Below, piece by piece: positions 11,201 to 23,032 of a DNA stretch of 64,000 nt (the stretch's first letter is position 1; each line of letters starts with the position of its first letter). The position numbers and the translations under genes were made by a program. Under the pieces are notes generated by a model. It was not told where the DNA came from, did no database searches, and saw only the letters and a list, made by a program, of their open reading frames with translations. Source of the DNA: Trichaptum fuscoviolaceum (lineage: Eukaryota; Basidiomycota; Agaricomycetes; Hymenochaetales; Trichaptaceae); assembly GCA_910574455.1 (NCBI GenBank), contig CAJSYZ010000009.1, positions 4,109,040 to 4,173,039 on the forward strand, given 5' to 3'.

Positions 11201-14200
11201 ATGTCGGATGTCGTGCAACTTGAATTTGACGTATGCCCTTCTTTCAAAGTTCATATATTGCTATCCGTATTTACCTGTTGCTCTCAACTCGAAGGCAAAG
11301 ATAGTACCACTCCGACGCGATGCCACTGGCAGTGACGGCGCACAGGCTGACTCCCACTCACTGGCAGGATGGCAGTCGGAAATTTACAAACTAATATACA
11401 ATGTGTGTTTTGTACTATGCCACAAGAATTGTTTGGTGGCCTCTTACTAAGTTATACTGACATTCTGCCTTTCGCTTCTGCTCAAGCTTTCCAACCTTAC
11501 TCCTGACAAGAGAGACTTCATCCAACAATTGATGCAGCCAAACTTACCGACTAGTAGCAACAACAATTCAAACGCCGAACTTGAAGTAAAATGTCTTGAT
11601 ATTTCTTTTAATCTGCCATGATGTTGATGTGTTCCCCCTTCTTACTTGTTTCAACACTGCCTGACATCAAGATAACGTTTGTTTACGATGGCAAAAAAGT
11701 TAACAACCGAGTATGTCCTGTTCTCATTCTCCCTGTTCCATCTCTATCTCACTGGCAAGCAGGATTCTGCCGATGCTGCGGTTGCCTCGCCAGTTCGCGA
11801 AACGCAATTGTCAAAGATTGATGACAGCGTAAACGTATGTCGTGCTACTTTTGTTTGTTATCATGCATAATGAATTCTCATCGTCTCATCTAAAGACGTC
11901 CAATGCGCCTCCAGTAGACAGTAAGCAGAAGTTGCCGCCACGAGTGACACAAGAGACGTCCTCGGGAGTGAAACAACTCAGCCTGAGTTCCGGTATCGCT
12001 ACAAGCAAGGAAGACGCTTTCGCAACAAACAAGGAAGACTCTACATTTCGCGAAACGCAATTGTCAAAGATTGATGACAGCGTAAACGTATGTCGTGCTA
12101 CTTTTGTTTGTTATCATGCATAATGAATTCTCATCGTCTCATCTGAAGACGTCCAATGCGCCTCCAGTAGACAGTAAGCAGAAGTTGCCGCCACGAGTGA
12201 CACAAGAGACGTCCTCGGGAGTGAAACAACTCAGCCTGAGTTCCGGTATCGCTACAAGCAAGGAAGACGCTTTCGCAACAAACAAGGAAGACTCTACATT
12301 TCGTGAAACGCAATTGTCAAAGATTGATGACAGCGTAAACGTATGTCATGCTACTTTTGTTTGTTATCATGCATAATGAATTCTCATCGTCTCATCTAAA
12401 GACGTCCAATGCGCCTCCAGTAGACAGTAAGCAGAAGTTGCCGCCACGAGTGACACAAGAGACGTCCTCGGGAGTGAAACAACTCAGCCTGAGTTCCGGT
12501 ATCGCTACAAGCAAGGAAGACTCTCAGGCTACCGATACTGCGGTGGCCGCGCCAGTTCGCGAAACGCAATTGTCGAAGATTGGTGACATCGTAGATGTAT
12601 GTCGTGCTATGTCATTTGCTTTTTCCCCAGCCATGCTGATTTGTTACCGTTTCCCCTTCTGCCTCCATTAGACGTTCAATGGACCCCCAGTACATGGTGT
12701 ATGGCCGGTACCTCTACCGTCGCCACTGGCAGTGACACAGAAGACAATCCCGGATACGACCCTTCTCACAGACAGTTCTAATATCATATCATTGGAAGCG
12801 AAAAAACCTGTGAAGACTCGGAGGATTTGGGATCTGAAGGATCATCTCAATTATTACTGGGGATGTCCGACCAACGCTGTTCCTGTCGGGCGTAGTGGAT
12901 TTTTTGTGGGACGCCAGGGGAACATTCCGGGACCGCATAAGCGCGAGAAAGCGATGAAGCACATAAACGTCCTTGACAACAACTGCCCTCTGATCGGGCA
13001 ATGGCCCGTTTTGCTACCTATATTTGAAGACGCTTTTGATCGCTTTCACGTCAGGCATACCGTGACATGCATAGATATATGCAAGATTGGATATCATAAA
13101 GACGGGAAGGGGGAAGACGGGAGGTCAGATCCTGTTGTCGTGTGGATTGGAGTAATACCGTCCGAGTTGGAGGTGCTTATGCCCTCCGACTACGAGAGGC
13201 CTGTTGGTGATGTTTATTGTGAATGCGCCGACGCGATTAGAAGCTCCATTCGCAAGCGCTGGACATTATCAGGGCGGTTCGAGGTAGAATTTCGCGAGGC
13301 CATTCCTCAGTCCTGTCCCGCAAGTGGAGTGGTACCAACCCCTAATCCCCTGGACGACGGAAAACCTCTCGAACACGAACAACTACCTGGCCCCGTACCA
13401 GCACCTGGACAATCACATGTAGTCGATGGCCTTGCCGCTCCCGCGTCTGGGTTCGGAAGTCTCGGCCAAGAAACCAAGGACCCGACAGAGAACGTTTCCT
13501 TACCTTGTTTTCGCCCACTGGCACCTGATACCATAATTCCGGACAGCACGGCTCTTGACCTTCCGCCTGATAAAATTTTGGCCGGAGACTTCAGTGAACC
13601 CAGATCTCCTGAATCTATAATTAAGTCTCTAGAGGCATACACTTCAACCCTTCGAGGAACAAGCATAGGAGTTAGTGGTCAGGACACTTTCAGTACATGG
13701 GGTCCCATCATCAAATTTCAGGGGTTGGATAAACTGTTCAGTTTGATTAACGGACATGCTATATTTTCCGCCTCTAGTGAAACTACCATCAACGAACTAG
13801 TGGACGCCGTTGAAAACCCAGCTGACGAGGACCAGCGTGTATCAGACGTCGAGGACAAGCGTGAACTATATCTAGTCCATATTCTACCTGATGCCTACCG
13901 TTCCTTTATCGACAACGAATTCTGTCGAGCGTTAAATGAGCTTGGAAGACAAAGGCAGAGATGCAAAGAACAACTTGACAAACTGGAATTGATCTCGAAG
14001 GATTTACAAGCAGATGGTAGCGGAAGCATCGCAGTCCCAAGCGCTAAGTATGCTCCTTATGGTGGAATGACAATCAACATTTCCCAAGAAATCGAAATAG
14101 CCTCTGCGCTCTCCAAATCTACCACTAAAGCAATGGGGGACTATCGCGAAATCCATCGGAAGGTTTACGAAAATTTCAACCTACTCGAACCTAATGGGAC

Positions 14201-14891
14201 TCGCGCTGGGACCATTGGCTATGTTGGCTATTCGCATTCAGGCTCGCAGACCTGTGCCGAGATTGGGCATGAATTCGGTTTCAATTCTGAGTTTGCCCTT
14301 GTGCAGCTGTTCGACAAGAAAGTCAACGAAACGAACTTTCAGTGTAATGTCATTCACTTCGGGCAGCATCCTGAGACCAACATCGAGTGTATTCGGTCGG
14401 CCTATGGAAAAGCAAAGGTTCCGTACCCTACGAATGAACGTCTCGAAATCAAGTCAGGGTATATCGAAAGGTCGGATCAATTCAATCATGAGATTGCGGT
14501 GTTAAAGGCTGGTGCTACCACTGGTGTAACAGTTGGATATGCGAACCCGATGGAGTCTGCGATCTACGCAGTCATAAATAGGACACTCGGCGGCAACCCG
14601 ACGAATCCGCCACTGGCAAAGTTGAAAAAAGGAGCTGCACGCCTTGTCTGGAATATACCTTCAAAATACGACTACTGTTTCGCAAAAAGTGGTGATTCTG
14701 GTTCTCTGATTGCTACCTTGGACGGCAAATGGGGCGGAATAATTACCGAAACTTGTGTCAAGGGTCTTCAAGTTAGCACAGGTGCTGACAACGGCGATTT
14801 CACCTACGCGCTCCCAGCATTCGCTATTGATGACATGCTTACCTTTGCCAATTTTCCGCCGATCGTTGTACCAACGACACGCAAGGACTGA
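11201..14891 (+). CDS. Cassette-exon protease-like protein, tandem copy 1
   Basis: Proposed exons, all phase 0: 11201-11230, 11487-11585, 11672-11710, 11760-11834, 11896-12087, 12149-12340, 12402-12596 and 12672-14891, giving about 1,013 aa. The start (MSDVVQLEFD) is the least certain part, and an extra exon could hide in the 256-nt first intron. The acceptor at about 11,760 is a tandem AAGCAG site. The disordered N-terminal half contains tandem 64-aa cassettes (TSNAPPVDSKQK ... RETQLSKIDDSVN). The last exon encodes the conserved CPLIGQWPVLLP domain, a Pro-rich linker, helices, and a chymotrypsin-fold domain. That domain has NGHAIFS (His codon 13755-13757), SEFALVQL (Glu 14289-14291 where Asp is expected), TTGVTVGYANPM and KSGDSGSLIATL (Ser 14697-14699). 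The Asp-to-Glu change makes activity doubtful. No signal peptide is apparent. Confidence 0.75.
11896..12596 (+). repeat. Exon-intron cassette array, copy 1 (3 units)
   Basis: A 253-bp unit made of a 192-nt exon (64 codons, phase 0 at both ends) and a 61-nt intron that starts GTATGT and ends CATCT(G/A)AAG. Units start at 11896 and 12149 and are almost identical. A third, variant unit of 195 nt (12402-12596) ends the array and is followed by a 75-nt intron. The preceding exon (11760-11834) carries only the 3' end of the cassette. Confidence 0.93.
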
Positions 14892-15192
14892 CTCTGAACA
14901 ATGTATCTTTACTTTGTTAATCTGTCTTTCTTCCGCATTCCTCCACTACTATTCTTACTAGTTTCATGCTTTTCTGCTTTTGTTGTGTGTTGTTGTACGC
15001 TAGTACTAATGGAATATCTGTTGCGAACTTGAGTATTGAGCCTGAACGACTCTTGAAGTATTATTTTTCTAGTAGTAGTTTCAACTGCCAGTTGGCAGCC
15101 TGAGTGCCGCACCGCCGCGTGTCACGGTGCAGGCTGACTCAGACTCGGAGGAACTTCAAGTACCGTGACTAGTAGTATATAAAGTAAAAGAA
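14892..15192. other. Intergenic between tandem copies 1 and 2
   Basis: Contains a stretch of palindromic words (15,050-15,175: CTTGAAG, CTAGTAG, CAGTTGGCAG, GACTCGGAG, CTTCAAG) and then the TATATAAA promoter element of copy 2 at 15176-15183. The same sequence recurs almost unchanged downstream of copy 2 (18,840-19,123). Confidence 0.8.
15176..15183 (+). promoter_or_regulatory. TATA box of tandem copy 2
   Basis: TATATAAA, 40 bp upstream of the leader-intron donor at 15216 (intron 15216-15303). An identical arrangement precedes copy 3. Confidence 0.5.
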
Positions 15193-15312
15193 ATGGTCTT
15201 GTCTCGTAATCGATGGTATGCCCTTTCCTTTTGAGTTTCCATCCTTCCCGTATTCAAGTTGACCTGTCGTATTCACTCCTGTCCTCATAATCTTGTCTCG
15301 CAGGCATTCGTA

Positions 15313-18300
15313 ATGTGGCCACGGAGGAGAGAGCGAGTCCGTTCCGAGTTCGCCAGTAATCATCGTAAACTTGAAGTGAGTGAAGTGCTACTACTACTAG
15401 TACTACTAGTATCTTCAAGTCATTCGAATATTAATCTGTTGTCTTCATTCCGACTCGGACTCGAAGAGGAACCCCCCCAAAGTCCGCACGAAATTGCGAG
15501 GTTTTCTAAGAACCATACAAGCCATCTTCGCGCCAAACACGACTCTAGCTAACGTGTGTCTTGATATCTTACTTTCAAGTTATTTACTGCCCTGCTAATT
15601 TCTCATTGTCTCGACTGTAGACGTCCAATGCGCCTCCAGTAGACAGCAAGCAGTTGAAGCCTCCGCGGCGACGGCGGGTGACACAGAAAGATAAGAAACA
15701 CCATCGTTCCGGTATTGCAACAAGCGATGAAGACTCTACTCCTCGCGAAACGCAATTGCCGAAGATTGATGACAGCGTAAACGTATGTCGTGCTACTTTT
15801 GTTTGTTATCATGCATAATGAATTCTCATCGTCTCATCTGAAGACGTCCAATGCGCCTCCAGTAGACAGTAAGCAGAAGTTGCCGCCACGAGTTACACAA
15901 GAGACGTCCTCGGGAGTGAAACAACTCAGCCTGAGTTCCGGTATCGCTACAAGCAAGGAAGACGCTCTCGCAACAAACAAGGAAGACTCTACATTTCGCG
16001 AAACGAATTGTCAAAGATTGATGACAGCGTAAACGTATGTCGTGCTACTTTTGTTTGTTATCATGCATAATGAATTCTCATCGTCTCATCTGAAGACGTC
16101 CAATGCGCCTCCAGTAGACAGTAAGCAGAAGTTGCCGCCACGAGTGACACAAGAGACGTCCTCGGGAGTGAAACAACTCAGCCTGAGTTCCGGTATCGCT
16201 ACAAGCAAGGAAGACGCTTTCGCAACAAACAAGGAAGACTCTACATTTCGCGAAACGCAATTGTCAAAGATTGATGACAGCGTAAACGTATGTCATGCTA
16301 CTTTTGTTTGTTATCATGCATAATGAATTCTCATCGTCTCATCTAAAGACGTCCAATGCGCCTCCAGTAGACAGTAAGCAGAAGTTGCCGCCACGAGTGA
16401 CACAAGAGACGTCCTCGGGAGTGAAACAACTCAGCCTGAGTTCCGGTATCGCTACAAGCAAGGAAGACTCTCAGGCTACCGATACTGCGGTGGCCGCGCC
16501 AGTTCGCGAAACGCAATTGTCGAAGATTGGTGACATCGTAGATGTATGTCGTGCTATGTCATTTGCTTTTTCCCCAGCCATGCTGATTTGTTACCGTTTC
16601 CCCTTCTGCCTCCATTAGACGTTCAATGGACCCCCAGTACATGGTGTATGGCCGGTACCTCTACCGCCGCCACTGGCAGTGACACAGAAGACAATCCCGG
16701 ATACGACCCTTCTCACAGACAGTTCTAATATCATATCATTGGAAGCGAAAAAACCTGTGAAGACTCGGAGGATTTGGGATCTGAAGGATCATCTCAATTA
16801 TTACTGGGGATGTCCGACCAACGCTGTTCCTGTCGGGCGTAGTGGATTTTTTGTGGGACGCCAGGGGAACATTCCGGGACCGCATAAGCGCGAGAAAGCG
16901 ATGAAGCACATAAACGTCCTTGACAACAACTGCCCTCTGATCGGGCAATGGCCCGTTTTGCTACCTATATTTGAAGACGCTTTTGATCGCTTTCACGTCA
17001 GGCATACCGTGACATGCATAGATATATGCAAGATTGGATATCATAAAGACGGGAAGGGGGAAGACGGGAGGTCAGATCCTGTTGTCGTGTGGATTGGAGT
17101 AATACCGTCCGAGTTGGAGGTGCTTATGCCCTCCGACTACGAGAGGCCTGTTGGTGATGTTTATTGTGAATGCGCCGACGCGATTAGAAGCTCCATTCGC
17201 AAGCGCTGGACATTATCAGGGCGGTTCGAGGTAGAATTTCGCGAGGCCATTCCTCAGTCCTGTTCCGCAAGTGGAGTGGTACCAACCCCTAATCCCCTGG
17301 ACGACGGAAAACCTCTCGAACACGAACAACTACCTGGCCCCGTACCAGCACCTGGACAATCACATGTAGTCGATGGCCTTGCCGCTCCCGCGTCTGGGTT
17401 CGGAAGTCTCGGCCAAGAAACCAAGGACCCGACAGAGAACGTTTCCTTACCTTGTTTTCGACCACTGGCACCTGATACCATAATTCCGGACAGCACGGCT
17501 CTTGACCTTCCGCCTGATAAAATTTTGGCCGGAGACTTCAGTGAACCCAGATCTCCTGAATCTATAATTAAGTCTCTAGAGGCATACACTTCAACCCTTC
17601 GAGGAACAAGCATAGGAGTTAGTGGTCAGGACACTTTCAGTACATGGGGTCCCATCATCAAATTTCAGGGGTTGGATAAACTGTTCAGTTTGATTAACGG
17701 ACATGCTATATTTTCCGCCTCTAGTGAAACTACCATCAACAAACTAGTGGATGCCGTTGAAAACCCAGCTGACGAGGACCAGCGTGTATCAGACGTCGAG
17801 GACAAGCGTGAACTATATCTAGTCCATATTCTACCTGATGCCTACCGTTCCTTTATCGACAACGAATTCTGTCGAGCGTTAAATGAGCTTGGAAGACAAA
17901 GGCAGAGATGCAAAGAACAACTTGACAAACTGGAATTGATCTCGAAGGATTTACAAGCAGATGGTAGCGGAAGCATCGCAGTCCCAAGCGCTAAGTATGC
18001 TCCTTATGGTGGAATGACAATCAACATTTCCCAAGAAATCGAAATAGCCTCTGCGCTCTCCAAATCTACCACTAAAGCAATGGGGGACTATCGCGAAATC
18101 CATCGGAAGGTTTACGAAAATTTCAACCTACTCGAACCTAATGGGACTCGCGCTGGGACCATTGGCTATGTTGGCTATTCGCATTCAGGCTCGCAGACCT
18201 GTGCCGAGATTGGGCATGAATTCGGTTTCAATTCTGAGTTTGCCCTCGTGCAGCTGTTCGACAAGAAAGTCAACGAAACGAACTTTCAGTGTAATGTCAT

Positions 18301-18832
18301 TCACTTCGGGCAGCATCCTGAGACCAACATCGAGTGTATTCGGTCGGCCTATGGAAAAGCAAAGGTTCCGTACCCTACGAATGAACGTCTCGAGATCAAG
18401 TCAGGGTATATCGAAAGGTCGGTTCAATTCAATCAAGAGATTGCGGTGATAAAGGCTGGTGCTGCCACCGGTGTAACAGTTGGAGAAGCGAACCCGATAG
18501 AGTCTGCGATCTACGCAGTCATTAGTAGGACACTCGGCGGCAGCCCGACGCCACTGCCAACGTTGAAACAAAGGGATGTACGGTTTGTCTGGAATATACC
18601 TTCAAAATACTACTACAGTTTCGCAAAAAGTGGTGATTCTGGTTCTCTGATTGCTACCTTGGATGGCAAATGGGGCGGAATAATTACCGAAACTTGTGTC
18701 AAGGGTCTTCGACGTTGGACGAGGGCTGATCTCGGCGATTTCACCTATGCGCTCCCAGCATTCGCTATTGATGACATGCTTACCTTTGCCAATTTTCCGC
18801 GGATCGTTGTACCAACGACACGCAAGGACTGA
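15313..18832 (+). pseudogene. Cassette-exon protease-like gene, tandem copy 2 (one frameshifted cassette)
   Basis: Exons: 15313-15375 (starts MWPRRRERVRSEF), 15467-15553, 15621-15782 (54-codon short cassette), 15844-16034, 16096-16287, 16349-16543 and 16619-18832. All junctions are phase 0. The exon 15844-16034 is 191 nt instead of 192: GAAACGCAATTG of the sister cassettes has lost one C, so full splicing shifts the frame. Skipping that single symmetrical exon would restore it, so the gene may still work. The last exon (717 codons from 16679) is intact, with the CPLIGQWPVLLP domain and protease-like His (NGHAIF), Glu (SEFALVQL) and Ser (SGDSGSL). It differs from copies 1 and 3 mainly in a patch around the catalytic Ser (18,420-18,740). 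A leader intron (15216-15303) and TATA box precede it. Confidence 0.75.
15621..16543 (+). repeat. Exon-intron cassette array, copy 2 (4 units)
   Basis: Units at 15621 (162-nt divergent exon with LKPPRRRRVTQKDKK), 15844 (191 nt, frameshifted), 16096 (192 nt) and 16349 (195 nt terminal type), separated by 61-nt introns of nearly identical sequence. Confidence 0.93.
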
Positions 18833-19252
18833 CTCTGAACAATGTATCTTTACTTTGTTAATCTGTCTTTCTTCCGCATTCCTCCACTACTATTCTTACT
18901 AGTTTCATGCTTTTCTGCTTTTGTTGTGTGTTGTTGTACGCTAGTACTAATGGAATATCTGTTGCGAACTTGAGTATTGAGCCTGAACGACTCTTGAAGT
19001 ATTATTCTTAGTAGTAGTTTCAACTGCCAGTTGGCAGCCTGAGTGCCGCACCGCCGCGTGTCACGGTGCAGGCTGACTCAGACTCGGAGGAACTTCAAGT
19101 ACCGTGACTAGTAGTATATAAAAGTAAAAGAAATGGTCTTGTCTCGTAATCGATGGTATGCCCTTTCCTTTTGAGTTTCCATCCTTCCCGTATTCAAGTT
19201 GACCTGTCGTATTCACTCCTGTCCTCATAATCTTGTCTCGCAGGCATTCGTA
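18833..19252. promoter_or_regulatory. Intergenic and promoter of tandem copy 3
   Basis: Near-identical to 14,892-15,312. It includes palindromic words at 18,980-19,105, TATATAAAA at 19115-19123, and a leader intron at 19156-19243 (88 nt) ending CTCGCAG. A short ORF starting at the ATG near 19,133 would, after splicing, stop at a TAA that overlaps the main ATG as TAATG. Confidence 0.55.
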
Positions 19253-22200
19253 ATGTGGCCACGGAGGAGAGAGCGAGTCCGTTCCGAGTTCGCCAGTAAT
19301 CATCGTAAACTTGAAGTGAGTGAAGTGCTACTACTACTAGTACTACTAGTATCTTCAAGTCATTCGAATATTAATCTGTTGTCTTCATTCCGACTCGGAC
19401 TCGAAGAGGAACCCCCCCAAAGTCCGCACGAAATTGCGAGGTTTTCTAAGAACCATACAAGCCATCTTCGCGCCAAACACGACTCTAGCTAACGTGTGTC
19501 TTGATATCTTACTTTCAAGTTATTTACTGCCCTGCTAATTTCTCATTGTCTCGACTGTAGACGTCCAATGCGCCTCCAGTAGACAGCAAGCAGTTGAAGC
19601 CTCCGCGGCGACGGCGGGTGACACAGAAAGATAAGAAACACCATCGTTCCGGTATTGCAACAAGCGATGAAGACTCTACTCCTCGCGAAACGCAATTGCC
19701 GAAGATTGATGACAGCGTAAACGTATGTCGTGCTACTTTTGTTTGTTATCATGCATAATGAATTCTCATCGTCTCATCTGAAGACGTCCAATGCGCCTCC
19801 AGTAGACAGTAAGCAGAAGTTGCCGCCACGAGTTACACAAGAGACGTCCTCGGGAGTGAAACAACTCAGCCTGAGTTCCGGTATCGCTACAAGCAAGGAA
19901 GACGCTCTCGCAACAAACAAGGAAGACTCTACATTTCGCGAAACGCAATTGTCAAAGATTGATGACAGCGTAAACGTATGTCGTGCTACTTTTGTTTGTT
20001 ATCATGCATAATGAATTCTCATCGTCTCATCTGAAGACGTCCAATGCGCCTCCAGTAGACAGTAAGCAGAAGTTGCCGCCACGAGTTACACAAGAGACGT
20101 CCTCGGGAGTGAAACAACTCAGCCTGAGTTCCGGTATCGCTACAAGCAAGGAAGACGCTTTCGCAACAAACAAGGAAGACTCTACATTTCGCGAAACGCA
20201 ATTGTCAAAGATTGATGACAGCGTAAACGTATGTCATGCTACTTTTGTTTGTTATCATGCATAATGAATTCTCATCGTCTCATCTAAAGACGTCCAATGC
20301 GCCTCCAGTAGACAGTAAGCAGAAGTTGCCGCCACGAGTGACACAAGAGACGTCCTCGGGAGTGAAACAACTCAGCCTGAGTTCCGGTATCGCTACAAGC
20401 AAGGAAGACGCTTTCGCAACAAACAAGGAAGACTCTACATTTCGCGAAACGCAATTGTCAAAGATTGATGACAGCGTAAACGTATGTCATGCTACTTTTG
20501 TTTGTTATCATGCATAATGAATTCTCATCGTCTCATCTAAAGACGTCCAATGCGCCTCCAGTAGACAGTAAGCAGAAGTTGCCGCCACGAGTGACACAAG
20601 AGACGTCCTCGGGAGTGAAACAACTCAGCCTGAGTTCCGGTATCGCTACAAGCAAGGAAGACTCTCAGGCTACCGATACTGCGGTGGCCGCGCCAGTTCG
20701 CGAAACGCAATTGTCGAAGATTGGTGACATCGTAGATGTATGTCGTGCTATGTCATTTGCTTTTTCCCCAGCCATGCTGATTTGTTACCGTTTCCCCTTC
20801 TGCCTCCATTAGACGTTCAATGGACCCCCAGTACATGGTGTATGGCCGGTACCTCTACCGCCGCCACTGGCAGTGACACAGAAGACAATCCCGGATACGA
20901 CCCTTCTCACAGACAGTTCTAATATCATATCATTGGAAGCGAAAAAACCTGTGAAGACTCGGAGGATTTGGGATCTGAAGGATCATCTCAATTATTACTG
21001 GGGATGTCCGACCAACGCTGTTCCTGTCGGGCGTAGTGGATTTTTTGTGGGACGCCAGGGGAACATTCCGGGACCGCATAAGCGCGAGAAAGCGATGAAG
21101 CACATAAACGTCCTTGACAACAACTGCCCTCTGATCGGGCAATGGCCCGTTTTGCTACCTATATTTGAAGACGCTTTTGATCGCTTTCACGTCAGGCATA
21201 CCGTGACATGCATAGATATATGCAAGATTGGATATCATAAAGACGGGAAGGGGGAAGACGGGAGGTCAGATCCTGTTGTCGTGTGGATTGGAGTAATACC
21301 GTCCGAGTTGGAGGTGCTTATGCCCTCCGACTACGAGAGGCCTGTTGGTGATGTTTATTGTGAATGCGCCGACGCGATTAGAAGCTCCATTCGCAAGCGC
21401 TGGACATTATCAGGGCGGTTCGAGGTAGAATTTCGCGAGGCCATTCCTCAGTCCTGTTCCGCAAGTGGGGTGGTACCAACCCCTAATCCCCTGGACGACG
21501 GAAAACCTCTCGAACACGAACAACTACCTGGCCCCGTACCAGCACCTGGACAATCACATGTAGTCGATGGCCTTGCCGCTCCCGCGTCTGGGTTCGGAAG
21601 TCTCGGCCAAGAAACCAAGGACCCGACAGAGAACGTTTCCTTACCTTGTTTTCGACCACTGGCACCTGATACCATAATTCCGGACAGCACGGCTCTCGTC
21701 CTTCCGCCCGATAAACTATTGATTGGAGACCCCAGTAAACCCAGATCTCCTGAATCTATAATTAAGTCTCTAGAGGCATACACTTCAACCCTTCGAGGAA
21801 CAAGCATAGGAGTTAGTGGTCAGGACACTTTCAGTACATGGGGTCCCATCATCAAATTTCAGGGGTTGGATAAACTGTTCAGTTTGATTAACGGACATGC
21901 TATATTTTCCGCCTCTAGTGAAACTACCATCAACGAACTAGTGGATGCCGTTGAAAACCCAGCTGACGAGGACCAGCGTGTATCAGACGTCGAGGACAAG
22001 CGTGAACTATATCTAGTCCATATTCTACCTGATGCCTACCGTTCCTTTATCGACAACAAATTCTGTCGAGCGTTAAATGAGCTTGGAAGACAAAGGCAGA
22101 GATGCAAAGAACGACTTGACAAACTGGAATTGATCTCGAAGGATTTACAAGCAGATGGTAGCGGAAGCATCGCAGTCCCAAGCGCTAAGTATGCTCCTTA

Positions 22201-23032
22201 TGGTGGAATGACAATCAACATTTCCCAAGAAATCGAAATAGCCTCTGCGCTCTCCAAATCTACCACTAAAGCAATGGGGGACTATCGCGAAATCCATCGG
22301 AAGGTTTACGAAAATTTCAACCTACTCGAACCTAATGGGACTCGCGCTGGGACCATTGGCTATGTTGGCTATTCGCATTCAGGCTCGCAGACCTGTGCCG
22401 AGATTGGGCATGAATTCGGTTTCAATTCTGAGTTTGCCCTCGTGCAGCTGTTCGACAAGAAAGTCAACGAAACGAACTTTCAGTGTAATGTCATTCACTT
22501 CGGGCAGCATCCTGAGACCAACATCGAGTGTATTCGGTCGGCCTATGGAAAAGCAAAGGTTCCGTACCCTACGAATGAACGTCTCGAAATCAAGTCAGGG
22601 TATATCGAAAGGTCGGATCAATTCAATCATGAGATTGCGGTGTTAAAGGCTGGTGCTACCACTGGTGTAACAGTTGGATATGCGAACCCGATGGAGTCTG
22701 CGATCTACGCAGTCATAAATAGGACACTCGGCGGCAACCCGACGAATCCGCCACTGGCAAAGTTGAAAAAAGGAGCTGCACGCCTTGTCTGGAATATACC
22801 TTCAAAATACGACTACTGTTTCGCAAAAAGTGGTGATTCTGGTTCTCTGATTGCTACCTTGGACGGCAAATGGGGCGGAATAATTACCGAAACTTGTGTC
22901 AAGGGTCTTCAAGTTAGCACAGGTGCTGACAACGGCGATTTCACCTACGCGCTCCCAGCATTCGCTATTGATGAGATGCTTACCTATGCCAAATTTCCGC
23001 CGATCGTTGTACCAACGACACGCAAGGACTGA
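19253..23032 (+). CDS. Cassette-exon protease-like protein, tandem copy 3
   Basis: Exons: 19253-19315, 19407-19493, 19561-19722, 19784-19975, 20037-20228, 20290-20481, 20543-20737 and 20813-23032. All are phase 0 and all have consensus GT-AG junctions; spliced length is 3,303 nt, about 1,100 aa. It has one more 192-nt cassette than copy 2 and no frameshift, so this is the best candidate for a functional member. The N-terminus (MWPRRRERVRSEF) is basic and is followed by three full cassettes, one short and one terminal. The last exon carries the shared CPLIGQWPVLLP domain, a Pro-rich linker with a local divergent patch (LVLPPDKLLIGDPSKP, about 21,695-21,740), a charged helical region, and the protease-like domain with NGHAIF, SEFALVQL (Glu for Asp) and KSGDSGSLIA. 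Its function is unknown. The family is typical of basidiomycetes and often expanded, and is probably intracellular. Confidence 0.82.
19561..20737 (+). repeat. Exon-intron cassette array, copy 3 (5 units)
   Basis: Exons at 19561 (162 nt), 19784, 20037 and 20290 (192 nt each) and 20543 (195 nt), with 61-nt introns between. The array is one 253-bp unit longer than in copy 2, which explains most of the size difference between tandem repeats (4,200 versus 3,941 bp, stop to stop). Confidence 0.93.

Noticed and set aside
11896..20737. CRISPR-like array
   Set aside because: The regular 253-bp repeats are exon-intron units with consensus splice sites and an open frame; there are no short repeats with unique spacers, and the DNA is fungal.
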